Made by a program: the position numbers and the translations under genes. The notes beneath the pieces were generated by a model. It searched no databases and was not told the DNA's origin. It saw only the letters and a list, made by a program, of their open reading frames with translations. Source: Drosophila pseudoobscura (lineage: Eukaryota > Arthropoda > Insecta > Diptera > Drosophilidae). From it: DNA of 64,000 nt. The stretch is from contig NC_046683.1 of NCBI RefSeq assembly GCF_009870125.1, forward strand, positions 52,777,869 to 52,841,868, in the 5' to 3' direction. Below, one piece after another: positions 38,551-49,830 of this stretch (position 1 is its first letter; the number at the start of each line of letters is the position of its first letter).

Positions 38551-38939
38551 ATCGATCCATGACAGAAGCGATCACTTATTATGCGGGAATGCGGGCACAT
38601 ATCCGTACTAAACATACATTTGTAGGTAATGTAACTTAAGGAAAGAGGAACCATGCCCGTTCATGGAACATTTGAATCTTGAAAACACCATCTCACACTC
38701 CCACGAACAAGTGACAGAACCACAAACTTTGGAAGAGAGGGAAAAGACAAACAGCAAATATGAGCCAGCACTGGCAAAAGTAGTTGAAGAGAGGGAAAGG
38801 CACCTGAGAAGCGGAGCAGGAGAACATGGAATGAGCGCACGCGCTTGTACCACACTTGCATTCATTTTTTCACCCAATGGTCCATGACGAAGTTGTACAA
38901 GGTGGTCCGCTTACTCTCTTGCGGGTCTTATTTTAGGCA

Positions 38940-39260
38940 TGAACATGAATTAAAGAAAACATAATAATGTGGTCGAAATCATAGTCCAAGACGAGCACCG
39001 TCTCCGACAAACGCATGGGAGGGAGCTTTAGTCCCACAATCACAGCTGGGATTAGCACTGGGCCACTGGCGGTCCTGCACTCAAGGTTGCGCACAGTGTT
39101 GATCAGCTCCTGGCAGAGATGCTCCCTGGATTGCATGAGGTTTGAACTGTATCCATGGGCTATAAATGGACGAAACATTTGTCGATAATACAAATAAAAA
39201 CTTGAACTCCACTTTTTCGATATTTTAGGATCGTTCGGTTGGTTAATTATAGAAAAATAT
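38940..39260 (-). pseudogene. Deleted glue gene remnant (promoter fused to C-terminal codons)
   Basis: On the minus strand, the upstream region of the intact glue genes (GTTGGTTAATTATAG, GACAAATG, AGCCCATGGATAC, then TTCAAACCTCATGCAATCCA) is joined directly to the C-terminal codons of a glue gene (REHLCQELINTVRNLE). The TATA box, signal-peptide exon, intron and whole repeat region are missing. After NLE the sequence diverges, and the Cys-rich end (IRQCVCG) is lost. Shared 3' flank follows (GGACTATGATTTCGACC). The junction lies where the intact copies have ATCCATACG upstream and ATCCCAGGAGAAG inside the gene, so a deletion through short matching ATCC(C)A words is likely. It is non-functional as a glue gene. 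Confidence 0.8.
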
Positions 39261-40018
39261 GCAGGCATTACTGGAACAGAAGGAAAAGCAGAAGGCATCC
39301 AGTAAATGTTGCTAAAGATAGTGTTATTTCTAAAAAAAAATGTATTCATAAATGCATGTCAGTATGTGTGTACATATCCATGGTATATGATATATGGTTT
39401 AGTCTCAGGTTTGGTCTAGGAGATCATAACGGATCATACATTCTTGTTCTCCAAGGCGGGGTTCCGATCTTCAATGCTCCCACCAATGTACCATTCATCT
39501 TTCTGTGTATTTCCACTGAGAATCTTAAGAGAAGTGCTATCTGCTATGTACGATGTTCTATTGTGATCTCAGACAACCATCAGAATACAATAAATGAACA
39601 AATGAATACTGTCTCGATGAGGAATACCTTCATAGTGCACTACAGACAGAAGTAAGTATTTCCAATCCCAATCTTGTGTGCAGCACAAGCATCTGATCCA
39701 TTCGACATTACCGTACCCTCTTCAAGGGTATGATTAGCAGACAGTCACAAAGACCCGAGACTGCCAAACCGAAACCTGTTTACACATTAGAAATGCTGAT
39801 AAATAATACGAGTGCGAGTTCCCAGGGCAGGGCGCCGCAGTCCAGAATCTCTTATCAACATTGCGGCACTGCTCCGGATATTCACGGCTGTGTTTACACT
39901 GGCCACACACACGCACACATGCACGTTGTGCCGGCAATTGCATTCCAGGCACCAGTCCAGTCGCTCCGACTGGAAGCCGGGCTTCGGCTTCGGCTTCGGC
40001 GTCGGCTTCCAGCTCCAC
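39261..40018. other. Shared upstream DNA between glue remnant and Fuca
   Basis: Intergenic DNA that recurs, inverted, at about 49550-50560. Landmarks include CCATGGTATATGATATATGG (39379), the GGCGGGGTTCCGATCTTC block (39455) and ACACACGCACACATGCACG (39906). Open frames here are chance products that also appear in the inverted copy, as shared DNA would give. Confidence 0.7.
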
Positions 40019-40060
40019 TATAAGCGATGGATCTGAGAGAGTCTCGGCTCAGTAGAGCTC
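40019..40060 (+). promoter_or_regulatory. Fuca core promoter
   Basis: TATAAG (40019-40024) is followed 32 bp later by an initiator GCTCAGTAG with predicted start A at 40051. This gives a 5' UTR of about 70 nt before the ATG at 40121. A mutated copy of this core promoter lies at 49508-49556 in inverse orientation. Confidence 0.7.
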
Positions 40061-40120
40061 CGAGCGTCCAACAGAGCAGAGCCAAGCAGATCAGATCAGA
40101 TCCGGTGTTTAAGTGGAGAA

Positions 40121-41925
40121 ATGGGGCTTGTAACACGATTTGGATTCCCCGTTTGGATGGTGGTCGTGGGGCTGGGGCTGGTTTCATGGCGATCGGATGC
40201 GGCGCAAGGGATGGCCCCGCGTACCCGCTACGAGCCGAATTGGGCCAGTCTGGACCAGCGGCCCCTGCCCCGTTGGTATGATGAGGCCAAAGTGGGCATT
40301 TTTTTGCACTACGGCGTATATTCGGTGCCGAGCTTCGGCTCCGAATGGTTCTGGCATAATTGGTTAAGTGAGTACGACACACATTGCTCTCGTATTGTAG
40401 TGCTATGGAGAGGCTGGAATCTCTGACTGTATTCCAGATCTGCGCACACCGGAGTACATACAATTCATGCAGCGCAATTACAAGCCGGACTTCACTTATC
40501 AGGAATTCGCAGACGAATTCACAGCGGAGCTATTCAATGCCACACAATGGGCGTTGCTGTTCAAAGATAGCGGAGCCAGGTATACTCTTGCATACTCTCT
40601 GCTGAGTGTTCAGTCGGAAAGTACTCATCCCTCTGCATCTCTAGATACGTTGTGCTCACCAGCAAGCATCACGACGGCTTCACCCTGTGGCCCTCGAAGC
40701 ACAGCTTCAGCTGGAACTCCATGGATGTGGGCCCCAAGCGCGATATAGTCAGTAAGTGTTCGGTTGGGGTTTAGAAGGAGGCATAGATTCAGATATATCC
40801 CGCCCTCCACAGAGGAACTTGCGGCGGCCGTTCGCGGTGTTTCGGATCTGAAGTTCGGCCTGTACTATTCCCTCTTCGAGTGGTTCAACCGCCTGTGGAT
40901 CGACGACAAGTTGCATCTCTTGATGCAGCAGCATTTCGTGGATCAGAAGGTGCGGCCCGAGCAGTTGGACCTGGTGCAGGAGTATCTGCCGGAGATCATT
41001 TGGTCCGACGGCGACTGGGAGGCCCCGGCCAAATACTGGAAGTCCGAGCAGTTCATTGCCTGGCTCTACAACGACAGTCCCGTGCGGGACACAGTCGTGA
41101 CCAACGATCGCTGGGGCATGGGCACGGCCTGCAAGCACGGAGACTTCTACAACTGCGCTGATCGGTTCAATCCGGGCGTGCTGCAGTCCCACAAATGGGA
41201 GAATGCCTTCACCCTGGAGCGCAGCAGCTGGGGCCAACGCTTCGACGTCAGTCTGTCCAACTTCATGAGCACCAAGGATCTTATAAAGGGTGTGTAGAGG
41301 GGACCGTATCCGGAATCAGTCACGCATTTCGTATGTTGCAGAGATCGTCACCACTGTGAGCTGCAACGGCAACGTCCTGATCAACGTGGGACCCACCAAA
41401 TATGGCACCATCCTGCCGATATTTGAGGAGCGCCTGCGCGACATGGGTCGCTGGCTAAAGATCAACGGCGAGGGCATCTATGGCAGCGTGCCATGGATCT
41501 ATCAGAACGACACCGAGACTCCAAACGTGTGGTACACCCGTGGCCAGCAGGCTGAGTCCAATAGCAGCATCGCCATCTACGCCTTCGTACTGGACTATCC
41601 GTACGACACCAACGAATTGGACATCCATCCGCTGGGCAAGGAGGTCACCATATCCCGGAATGTCCACTTAACCGGCCTCGACTTTGGCACTAACGGGGAG
41701 GTCCTGACCAAACAGACCACCAAAGTTGTCATGCTGGGCATGGGGAACACCAAAGTTCAGGTATGGATGCATCTATTGAGGCTTCTCGAACAGTTCTCTA
41801 ACAATATTCCCCACCTGCAGTGGACCTCGAGCCATAACAAGTTGCACGTCAAGTTTCCCCCCAAGAACCACATGGATAAGCGGGGCCTTGACTACGCCTG
41901 GACATTGAAGATAACCATAGCATAA
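40121..41925 (+). CDS. Fuca: Alpha-L-fucosidase (GH29)
   Basis: It hydrolyses terminal alpha-L-fucose from glycans in the lysosome or outside the cell. Exons: 40121-40367, 40438-40579, 40645-40751, 40813-41289, 41342-41760 and 41821-41925. All junctions agree in phase, giving 498 residues, the usual GH29 size. There is an N-terminal signal peptide ([20 protein letters not shown], cleavage probably near the DAAQG that follows). GH29 motifs are present: [36 protein letters not shown], and [12 protein letters not shown], whose first Asp corresponds to the catalytic nucleophile of human FUCA1. The C-terminal half ([15 protein letters not shown] onward) includes the beta-sandwich domain. No lesion was seen, so it is likely functional. 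AATAAA lies at 42000-42005. The neighbouring glue genes are transcribed away from or toward it and share flanking DNA. Confidence 0.95.
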
Positions 41926-41999
41926 GCTTAAAGAACGATCTGTAAGATGACACTTAGTTTTTACTTTGATATGTATTTTAGCTCGATCAGCATTAACCG

Positions 42000-42005
42000 A
42001 ATAAA
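42000..42005 (+). terminator. Fuca polyadenylation signal
   Basis: AATAAA lies 75 bp after the Fuca stop codon, a usual distance for compact fly genes. Confidence 0.7.
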
Positions 42006-42408
42006 CAGACTTGGGACTTGTTTGTTTCCGCTATAAAGAACGCATGCCAATTACTTTGAAAACCATATGAGTATCAATAGTGCACAGCTGTTTTATTGCT
42101 GACAAGACTAGCCTTGGGGATAGCACCCCATACGATCGACAACACCATTTTCCAGTCGATCATTAATGAAAAAATCACTCGATATTTGCAACAGGATGAA
42201 CGATTGGAAGGCGACCGAAGACAGCTTTCCGCACGGGTTTATTATTATTATTATAAAAAGTCAACTTAAACAACATGAATTGATGAAAACATAACGATTG
42301 GGTCGAAATCATAGTCCAGGGCGAGCGCCGTCCCCGCCAAAGGCCTGGCAGGGATCGAATCACAAATCACACGTCACAACCGGGAGTAGGGTGTAAGGCT
42401 GGTCCACC

Positions 42409-43083
42409 TTACAACGTCCAATCCTTTTGACCGCACACGCACTGGCGGATCTTGCGCTCAAGGATGCGCACAGTGTTGATCAGCTCCTGGCAGAGCTTCT
42501 CCTGGGATGGGCATCCGTGGCAGGCATCACCACCGGGACCGCAGGAGCCGCATGAAGGCTTCTTGGTGGGTTTTGTCGGCTTGGTGGGTTTAGTCGGCTT
42601 GGTGGGTTTTGTCGGCTTGGTGGGTTCTGTCGGCTTGGTGGGTTTTGTCGGCTTGGTGGGTTTTGTCGGCTTGGTGGGTTTTGTCGGCTTGGTGGGCTTT
42701 GTCGGCTTGGTGGGTTTTGTCGGCTTGGTGGGTTCTGTCGGCTTGGTGGGTTTTGTCGGCTTGGTGGGTTTTGTCGGCTTGGTGGGTTTTGCAGTGCTGC
42801 AAGTGGTTGTTATCTTGGGAGTTGTTGGCTCGGCAGTTGTTGTCTTGGGAGTTGTTGGAGAGCATGGCTTTGGTGTTGGAGAGCATGGCTCTGGTGTTGT
42901 CGTGCATGGCTTTGGTGTTGTTGGTTCCGTGCATCCACACGACGAGCCAGTGGCAAGATCGGCCAAGCTGATGAGCAGGATGCTCGCTGCGAATGGAGTG
43001 GCATGGTCAGGATAAAGGATAAAGAGCAACCGATCCTTGGGGGATCGGATCTACTTACCGATAATGGCAATGGTCAGCTTCAT
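42409..43083 (-). CDS. Salivary glue protein, Sgs3-like, KPT-repeat copy 1
   Basis: A secreted mucin-like glue protein of about 200 residues. Exons: 43083-43059 (25 nt) and 42986-42409, joined at ATCG|GTAAGT and CGCAG|CGAGC. The signal peptide reads MKLTIAIIASILLISLADLA. Next come SSCGCTEPTT, three Cys-containing CTTTPEP/CSPTPKP-type units, a Thr-rich linker and about two dozen KPT triplets with occasional EPT. In DNA these are an 18-bp unit encoding two triplets. The Cys-rich tail is GSCGPGGDACHGCPSQEKLC, then QELINTVRILERKIRQCVCG and QKDWTL. TATAAAAG is at 43155-43162; a 3' AATAAA is on the minus strand at 42238-42243. It is almost identical to the gene at 50790-51503. Repeat Thr residues are likely O-glycosylated. 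Confidence 0.9.
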
Positions 43084-43154
43084 TCTAGTGCTTAAATTGA
43101 CTTGTCAGGTGAGGAGGTGCCACGAACTGATGCCTTCCTTGGTGGAGTCTGCCC

Positions 43155-43162
43155 CTTTTATA
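43155..43162 (-). promoter_or_regulatory. TATA box of KPT glue gene copy 1
   Basis: GGTACCTATAAAAGGGGC on the minus strand, identical to the promoter of the inverted copy, 72 bp before the ATG. Confidence 0.85.
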
Positions 43163-43546
43163 GGTACCTTCCCGTGCAATGCCAGATCCACGTATGGATT
43201 GCATGAACTTTGAACAGTATCCATGGGCTAAAATTAAACGGACCATTTGTCGATAATGCAAATAAAAACTTGAACTCCACTTCGTTCGATATTTTGGGAT
43301 CATTCGGTTGGTTAATTATAGAAAAGTATGCCATACTAGAACAGTAGGAACCGCAGAAGGCATCCAGTAAATGTTGGCAAAGATAGTATTGTTAAAAAAC
43401 AAACAGTGTGCTCGTACATATGTACATAGCCATGGTATATAGTATAGTCTCGCAAAATGAAGAAATAAGAGTGATGTTTGATCTTCACTGCTGGCCTGCG
43501 CAGAATCATCAGTTTCAGAAAGCAGTAGTCTGTCGGTTAGGCATAC

Positions 43547-43893
43547 CTATGGGGATGAAGCGACTCAGCTCGAGGTGCCAGTGGGCGCTTTTAAACACAT
43601 CCTTGCTGAACTCGTAGAGCACGGATGAATGATTCTCTGAAGGATCTCCCGTGTTTCTTATTGAAGGTGTTGGCGCACTCAACAAGAATGAGCAGCTTCA
43701 TCATCTCCTTCACACAGTCCCCCCAGATGGACTCGTCTTCGTATTTCTGACCAAAATTGCACACTTTGAACAGCGTATTGCTGTCTTAATATTGGAAGAT
43801 TTCGCTGTCGTAAACTAAAAATGGGTCGCGGGCTTTCTCGATCAGAAGTCCTCTTCTGAAAGCTGGGTCGTTGTAGAGCATTCTGCCAAATAA
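43547..43893 (-). pseudogene. Decayed exon of an unrecognised protein-coding gene
   Basis: On the minus strand a 347-bp stretch reads as protein in two frames: QLFGRMLYNDPAFRRGLLIE, KARDPFLVYDSEIFQY, a TAA stop (43786-43788), then DSNTLFKVCNFGQKYEDES, IWGDCVKEMMKLLILVECA and NTFNKKHGRSFRESF. A frameshift near 43620-43640 follows, then SVLYEFSKDVFKSAHWHLEL and SRFIPIG. It is bounded by a plausible acceptor (CCACATCCCAG, 43894) and donor (ATAG|GTATGC, 43546). Codon order, hydrophobic pattern and intact borders argue for a former exon rather than chance. I do not recognise the family. It adjoins the end of the duplicated glue unit, so it may have been carried in with the neighbouring DNA. Confidence 0.6.
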
Positions 43894-44709
43894 CTGGGAT
43901 GTGGTGGGGGAAGACTTAAGTTTTTAAGTATTTATTATCTATTTTGCCCTTTCTTTTTGTACCAGACCAGATCATTCTTTGGAATATACTCCTATATCTA
44001 GAGATTCCATTCATGACTTGATCTACACATTCTTCACACACTCGTATAAGTTCATGAATTACTTGGGATACCAAGTATAAGAATATCTAAAGGTTTTTAC
44101 AGATATTAAAATAAGATATCTAGTGTTTAGTTGATGTCGAAGCAATTTTTTTTTTTTTTTTTCTGCAATACCCACCAGTATTTATAGAGTATTGCCTGAA
44201 CTTCAAAAGACCCTATCTATCAGTTCTCGTTGAGCTCTCTGGCAGCAAATGAAGTTTTTCTACAAGGCCTATGTAGGATCCTCTTTACGCTGGGAGCCCA
44301 AGCAAGCCCGAATCGGAATTTCGGCTTGGAGCTCGGTTCGGCATGACTCATGGGAGGTGGCGGCTCGTGGGGTGCCTTCGTTCCCCGCTTGAGCTCGGCT
44401 CGAGCCGACTCGCTTGGGTCCGGCTTGGCTTGCCGGTCGGGCCGCCACTCGATCGGCGTTTCTTGGCGATGATAGACGCGTCTCGGCGCGGTTTGGTTTG
44501 ATTTGGTTCGGCTCGGTTCGGTTTGGATTGGATTGGATTCGATTAGTTCGGCTCTTGCTGTATGATTGAGTGCTCCAACGTGTCGCCAATAGAACCGATT
44601 TGTCAGGACACCCTCCTCACTGGCGGGCAATGTGTGTTGCTGGTGCCTTCGAGCTGGCCATATAATTGGTGGGTGATGGAGTCGAATCGGAGTCGGAGTC
44701 CTATCCAAG

Positions 44710-44740
<31 letters not shown>

Positions 44741-45733
44741 CTTTTTTTTCATTGTGTGAGTGTCTCTGTTTCTGTGTCTGGATGATATGGCATCGCGATA
44801 AAGGTGCTCGCCTTCAAACTGTCATTTATTGGTAATCGAAGGGTAATCTGAAGAATCTGCTGCTCTTTTGTGCAGCAGGGCTCCAATTGTGGGCCCGACT
44901 GCGATTGCCGCACGCCGCGCGCCGCGACTAATGAGTGCCATTGAATTGGATATGCAGAGGAGTACAAGTTCAAGTAACTCATATGGATATGGCTGGATGG
45001 GATGTTAAATGACTAAAACCGCTCCTCCCAAGGCCCCATGTAGATGTCTATCTCCCAGGACTGGCAGGGAGCGGCATGTAAGCCAAAGAAGACGCTAATC
45101 GCCAACAGACAATCGCTAGGAGGGGGGTGGGAGGCAGGCCGAGGCCTAATTGGTGGGACCACCCATCTGAGACCCGCATCTGCCTCATTGCTCGCCTGCC
45201 GAAGACCTGCTGCAGAGATGGGCATTGTGCAGCAGGATTTCGCCATTAATCCGCCACGGATCTCTCGCGGAATTCGCTAACGGGGCGGGCGCAAGGTACG
45301 ACGAGTCGAGTGCCACCCGCACTCCCGCATAATAAATATCGATCCATATCGATATTCAGCGACGTATGCCCCATATGCAAAGTGTTCTGGGAACCGCTGT
45401 GCGGTCCTCCTCGGTCTTGGCCAAGACGAGTTGCAGCAGGCGGTGCCGAGGGCGAGGGCGAGGGCCGGTCACTTGAGCCACGCCGAGGGGCCTGGCGCCG
45501 AAACCTGACCTCCGATCGGGTCAAAGGCCCCTTTTCTGGCTATTTCTTTGATTTCTGCTGAGTGGCTCGCGAGTGAATCGTTGATTGAATGAGTCATGTG
45601 TTTGTGTGTGTGTGTGTGTCGGTGTCGGTGTCGTCGTCGTCGTCGGTGTCGGTGCCGGGGCTATCATTCCCATCGTAGTATCATTTTGCAACATCAACTC
45701 TTTGTCATCGCCAGCTGTCGGAGATCACGCCAT
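43894..45733. other. Intergenic DNA before the castor-like gene
   Basis: No gene recognised. There is a T-run (44144-44162), GGTTC/GGATT-type repeats (44490-44545), a TG microsatellite (44717-44741), and further TG followed by GTCGTC/GGTGTC repeats (45602-45655). An acceptor-like TTTGTCATCGCCAG ends at 45714, so an upstream exon of the castor-like gene in this region cannot be excluded. Confidence 0.4.
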
Positions 45734-48700
45734 ATGGAGTCAGGAGCCGCCCCAGGAGGGGATGTGGATGCACCCGGCGACCTGAACACCACCAACCAGG
45801 CGATTCAGGCGACCCTGGCGACCCAGGCCACCCAAATCACCTCTATCGATGGGTTCTTCAATCGGAAACGGGGCCGTCCGCCCAAGAACCGTTTTGTGGA
45901 GGTCTACAAGAGCGTAAGTAGATCGGGGACTTCGGGCCGTGATTTGACCCAGTTCCGGGCCCTGGCCTGGCTCCTTTTTGGCGTATGTCTGGGGGCCCCG
46001 ATTGCAGTTTGGAATTTGCGCCTATTTGTGGCCGCTTGGCCCTGTGGCCGCCCCCCTCCCTCCCCCCTCACACGTTCCGCCTCGTCTCTTATCGTTGGGG
46101 CCCTAATGCGGCATTTTGTGTGCTGTGCGGTGCGGTGCGAGTGTTCGGATTTGGTTTTTGCCATATTCGTCATATTAATATTGACAACGAGTGTTTCCGC
46201 ATTTATTTCATTTACGCCCGTCTGGCGTCGGCCGAACGTTTTGTGCTTTTAACTGTCATTTTCATAATTTCTACATTTTTTCGATCCAAACCGATCCGAG
46301 CACACACGCACCACCATACTATACCATACCATACCATACGATACCATGCCGCACCATACCATGCCGCACCACCACCACCACTACCTTGCGGTGAGCACTT
46401 GTGTGCTTACGATTACCCGCAGCCCACGCGTCACTCTCCTTGGCGACGGACGGACCCATTGGATTGGTGTCTGTGCTGTGCTGTGCTCTGTGCTCTGTGT
46501 GGATAAACAATCACATTTGAATAAATATTTTGTCCATTGCCATTTGCGGCATTCTTTTGGGAAATAAGCCCCCACCGCCTGCCGCTCGCTGCGGATCCAC
46601 GTATAATGCCTGACCCAAATCGGGGACGGGGAAGAGAATGGAATCTGTGCATGTGCAAGGGCTAGGTGGAAGTGGCGATAATATCTCCCCCTCTCTCCCT
46701 CACTCACTCGCTCACTCTCTCATGGCAATTGAAAGGAACGATAAGTACGACAACAGCGCACCAATAATTATAATAATAATAATTCCCTATAGACACACTT
46801 GTAGCGTATTTAATCAAATAAGGTGTGCGTACACCTATAGGTGCCAGTGGTTGTGGTTGTGGTGTGCCACAAGCTGGCAAAGGGGCAGATCAGAGGCAAA
46901 GAGCCAAAAGCAAACTCGTTTCATTGTCTTTCAATGTTTTCGGTGTAATTATTATTACGAGCCATGAGACATGAGGCATGAGAGTACCAGAGTGCTCATA
47001 CTCTACAAGCGAAAGGTCTTCCTGCCTGAAGGAGTATCTTGATATCTCGATTCATCATTCTCCCAGGCCCCCTAGTACTCCTAGACTTCTCTGAAATCCC
47101 CTCTGCGGTCCTCAATGTACTGCACTTTTCACTATAATAATTTCTCAAGCACCCACCACCGCTGCCTTTTGGGGGACTTTCGTAAGCCCATTTACGGTTA
47201 GGGTATCCATCGGCTGGGACATTCCATGGCATTTTGCTGGCTTGTATATAGTTTTGTTTGTGGTTTCTCCTCGGCTGTTGGCTTATTCACGTCTCGCTCG
47301 TTCTTTCTCTCTCTCTTTTTCGCTTTATTATTGATTTGATGCGTGAACAAAATTCAAATAGTGACATTTTGGGCCAACGACAAAACATTAACAGTAATTT
47401 CGGAAATAATAAACTGGTTGCGGGCGCACCGTTTGTCATAAATCCAAAATCTGAACAACCAAAAACCGAAAACCAAAAACTATGACAACGTACGGGGGGT
47501 GATCCGGGAATAATTCCATGCCGTTTTGGGAAATATTGGTAGGAATTGGTTGATTGAAAAACCCATTAAAGACCTCTTTCTGTTGCCAGCAGGCTCAGCA
47601 TTCGCCCCAGGCCATCTTCACCAGCTTCAAATTGGAAAGAAATGAGCACTCAAGTGCGCCTGGGACTGGGCCTGGACCTGGGCCTGGGCCTGCTCCTGCC
47701 TCAAGTGCCTCTAGTGCCTCCAGTGCCCCATTGAGCGATAGCGGAGAGAGGACGGAACAGGTAGCAACAGCCACAGATCTCACCCCTAGTCGGAGCCGGA
47801 AGCGGAGTCGCGTGTGGGCGACATACCCGGCGGCGGAGACGAACAAACGGAGCGCCTTCCAAGGCGCCCGCACGGCCCTGAGCCCCAAGGAAGCTTCACC
47901 CCAGGTAAGAGTCTGATATACAAAGTCCCCATAAGCAGTCCCCATGAATCCGCGTCGATGTGGCATCTTTTCAGCCAACTCCACACTCTACAGATACAGC
48001 ATCATCAAAGAACATCTCTGGAAGAAATCCGGAGAGGGTTTCCGGTAAGTAGATCCGTCCATAGGGTGTCCTTTTTGATGTTACCATCCACCATTCCAGT
48101 TGTCCGTGCAGCAGGAACTTTCTACCCGGAGAATGCCTGCACCGCTCACCAGCCCGAAGTGGCGGATAGGATTGATCGCCAGAAGAGAGGCAGCAGCAGC
48201 AGCCCTCAGGCAACGGACTTGGAGGTGGACCAGCCCGAAGATCTGAGCATGCGCATGCGCCCAAGCCAGCCCGAGGCCACTGCCGGTGGAGCAGCGCCAG
48301 CGCTGGGAGATCAGCCGGCGGGGTCGGGATCGGGTCTGAATCTGAATCTGCTGCAGTTCAAACAGCTGATCGACCTGTACCAGAGGCAGGTGCTCCTGCC
48401 CAGCTTCCTGGCCGCGGCCAGCCAGCCGATGCCGGCTCTGGACATGCGCCTGCTGCTCGAAAGCGCCGCCCAACAGAAGCTGATGCTCATTAATGCGGCC
48501 GCTGCCAGTGCGGCGGCGGCGGTGGCAGCCACGGCGGGGGCAGAGCATCCTACGCTGGGGATGAGCTCTCCGGCGACGACAACGGTGACAGTGACGCCTC
48601 GGCCGCCCACGAAGCGGGCGCGAGATCACGACATTCCCAGCGGATACCTGAAGTTCCGGTTCAACGAGGACTGCGGCTTCGATCGGTGCGGCTACAGGAA

Positions 48701-49330
48701 CCACCAGTCGCACTTCCACTGCAACCGGCGCGACTGCCACTACAGCTTCTGCGACAAGACCCGCTTCGTGCAGCACACGGCGCGGCACGATCGCATGGAC
48801 ACGCTGATGGGCGACGATTTCCAGCAGTTCCGGGCCAACATGCGGTGCGGCGTGGCCAGCTGTTGCTATGCTTCCGGCTGTCCCGAAGAGACTCCCGCTT
48901 CCCGGCAGCGCAGAGGTACGTGTCCCTCCATCAGAGACCTGAACTCCGACTAACCCCAAACCCCTCCTCTGTAGAGTCCCCAGGAGCAGGAGGAGCAGCC
49001 CTAAAGAAGACTTCGCACTTCCACTGCCGCAAGTGCGACTACGTCTGCACGGACTCCAACAAGGTGGTGGCCCACCGACGTCTGCACCTGCGCCTGGACT
49101 ACGTCCGCTCCGCGGGCTTCCGCAAGGTTACCAGCAACGAGTCCTGCAACTCCCCGGCCTGTTCCTACGCGCTGCGTCACACCCACTACCACTGCGTCAC
49201 CTGCAACTGCAGCGTCCTCTCCCGGGCACAGCTCGCCTCCCACAAGCACAGGCCTGCGGGCAGCGGCAGCGGCAGCGCCCTGCCCAAGTCGGAGGGAGCT
49301 TCCGGCCCGGACCCAGAGACCCATCCCTAG
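45734..49330 (+). CDS. Castor-family zinc-finger protein
   Basis: A probable nuclear DNA-binding protein related to Drosophila Castor (vertebrate CASZ1), a neuroblast temporal-identity factor. Exons: 45734-45913, 47590-47904, 47975-48044, 48100-48915 and 48975-49330. All phases agree, giving about 578 residues. An AT-hook-like RKRGRPPK lies near residue 48. A Pro/Gly/Ser-rich linker follows, then a helical stretch (LLQFKQLIDLYQRQVLLPSF). The hallmark Castor fingers come next: CGFDRCGYRNHQSHFHC, CHYSFCDKTRFVQHTARH, CGVASC, HFHCRKCDYVCTDSNKVVAH, CNSPACSYALRHTHYHC and CNCSVLSRAQLASHKH. It is shorter than D. melanogaster Castor, which I recall as roughly 800 residues. Introns make retroposition unlikely. 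Castor itself maps to another arm in D. melanogaster, so this is a paralogue or a relocated gene. Upstream exons may be missing from my model. AATAAA is at 49402. Confidence 0.82.
45914..47589 (+). other. Intron 1 of the castor-like gene
   Basis: A 1.7-kb intron with no gene recognised. It includes ACCAT repeats (46315-46350), a TAATAA run (46768-46780) and AT-rich DNA near 47330-47400. The acceptor is GTTGCCAG|CAGGCT, or three bases later; both keep the frame. Confidence 0.6.
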
Positions 49331-49401
49331 CCCCCCAGTCCCATTTGTATCATAGCCCACCAATGAGAGGCAGCCCCATGGAGTGAATTGAGACAAGCTT
49401 A

Positions 49402-49407
49402 AATAAA
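49402..49407 (+). terminator. Polyadenylation signal of the castor-like gene
   Basis: AATAAA lies 72 bp after the stop codon and directly before the start of the inverted glue unit. Confidence 0.65.
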
Positions 49408-49507
49408 GACATAATATATATGTACCTGCGAGAGTATATACTTCCTATCAATCGGCTCTAATGTACAGATCCATCTTTCTCTTAAGACTATGATGACCTT
49501 GAATGAC

Positions 49508-49830
49508 AGCTCTACTAAACCGAGAGCCGCTCAGATCCATCGCCTGTATTGGAGCTGGAAGCCCGGCTTCCAGTGGCAGCGACTGGACTGGTGCCTGGAA
49601 TGCAATTGCCGGCACAACGTGCATGTGTGCGTGTGTGTGGCCAGTGTAAACACAGCCGTGAATATCCGGAGCAGTGCCGCAATGTTGATAAGAGATTCTG
49701 GACTGCGGCGCCCTACCCTGGGAACTCGCACTCGCACTCGTACTCGTATTATTTATCAGCATTTCTAATGTGTAAACAGGTTTCGGTTTGGCAGTCTCGG
49801 GTCTTGGTGACTGTCTGCTAATCATACCCT
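49508..49830 (-). pseudogene. Orphan copy of the Fuca promoter region
   Basis: The minus strand repeats the Fuca upstream region (compare 39740-40060) through the core promoter and stops within the 5' UTR, at AGTAGAGCT. After that the match ends and no Fuca coding sequence follows. In this copy the TATA box reads CCAATACAGGCG instead of CCACTATAAGCG, and the initiator reads TTTAGTAG instead of CTCAGTAG. The promoter is therefore probably dead. Confidence 0.75.

Noticed and set aside
39730..40023. 97-codon frame upstream of Fuca, also present in the inverted copy at 49448-49825
   Set aside because: It spans the Fuca promoter region and its similarity between copies is explained by DNA duplication; the two versions have indels in CGAGT/CTTCGG repeats and different ends.
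47975..48044. Alternative frame of castor-like exon 3 (STLYRYSIIKEHLWKKSGEG)
   Set aside because: It reads attractively, but the phases of exons 2 and 4 force the other frame; this one would meet a stop early in exon 4.
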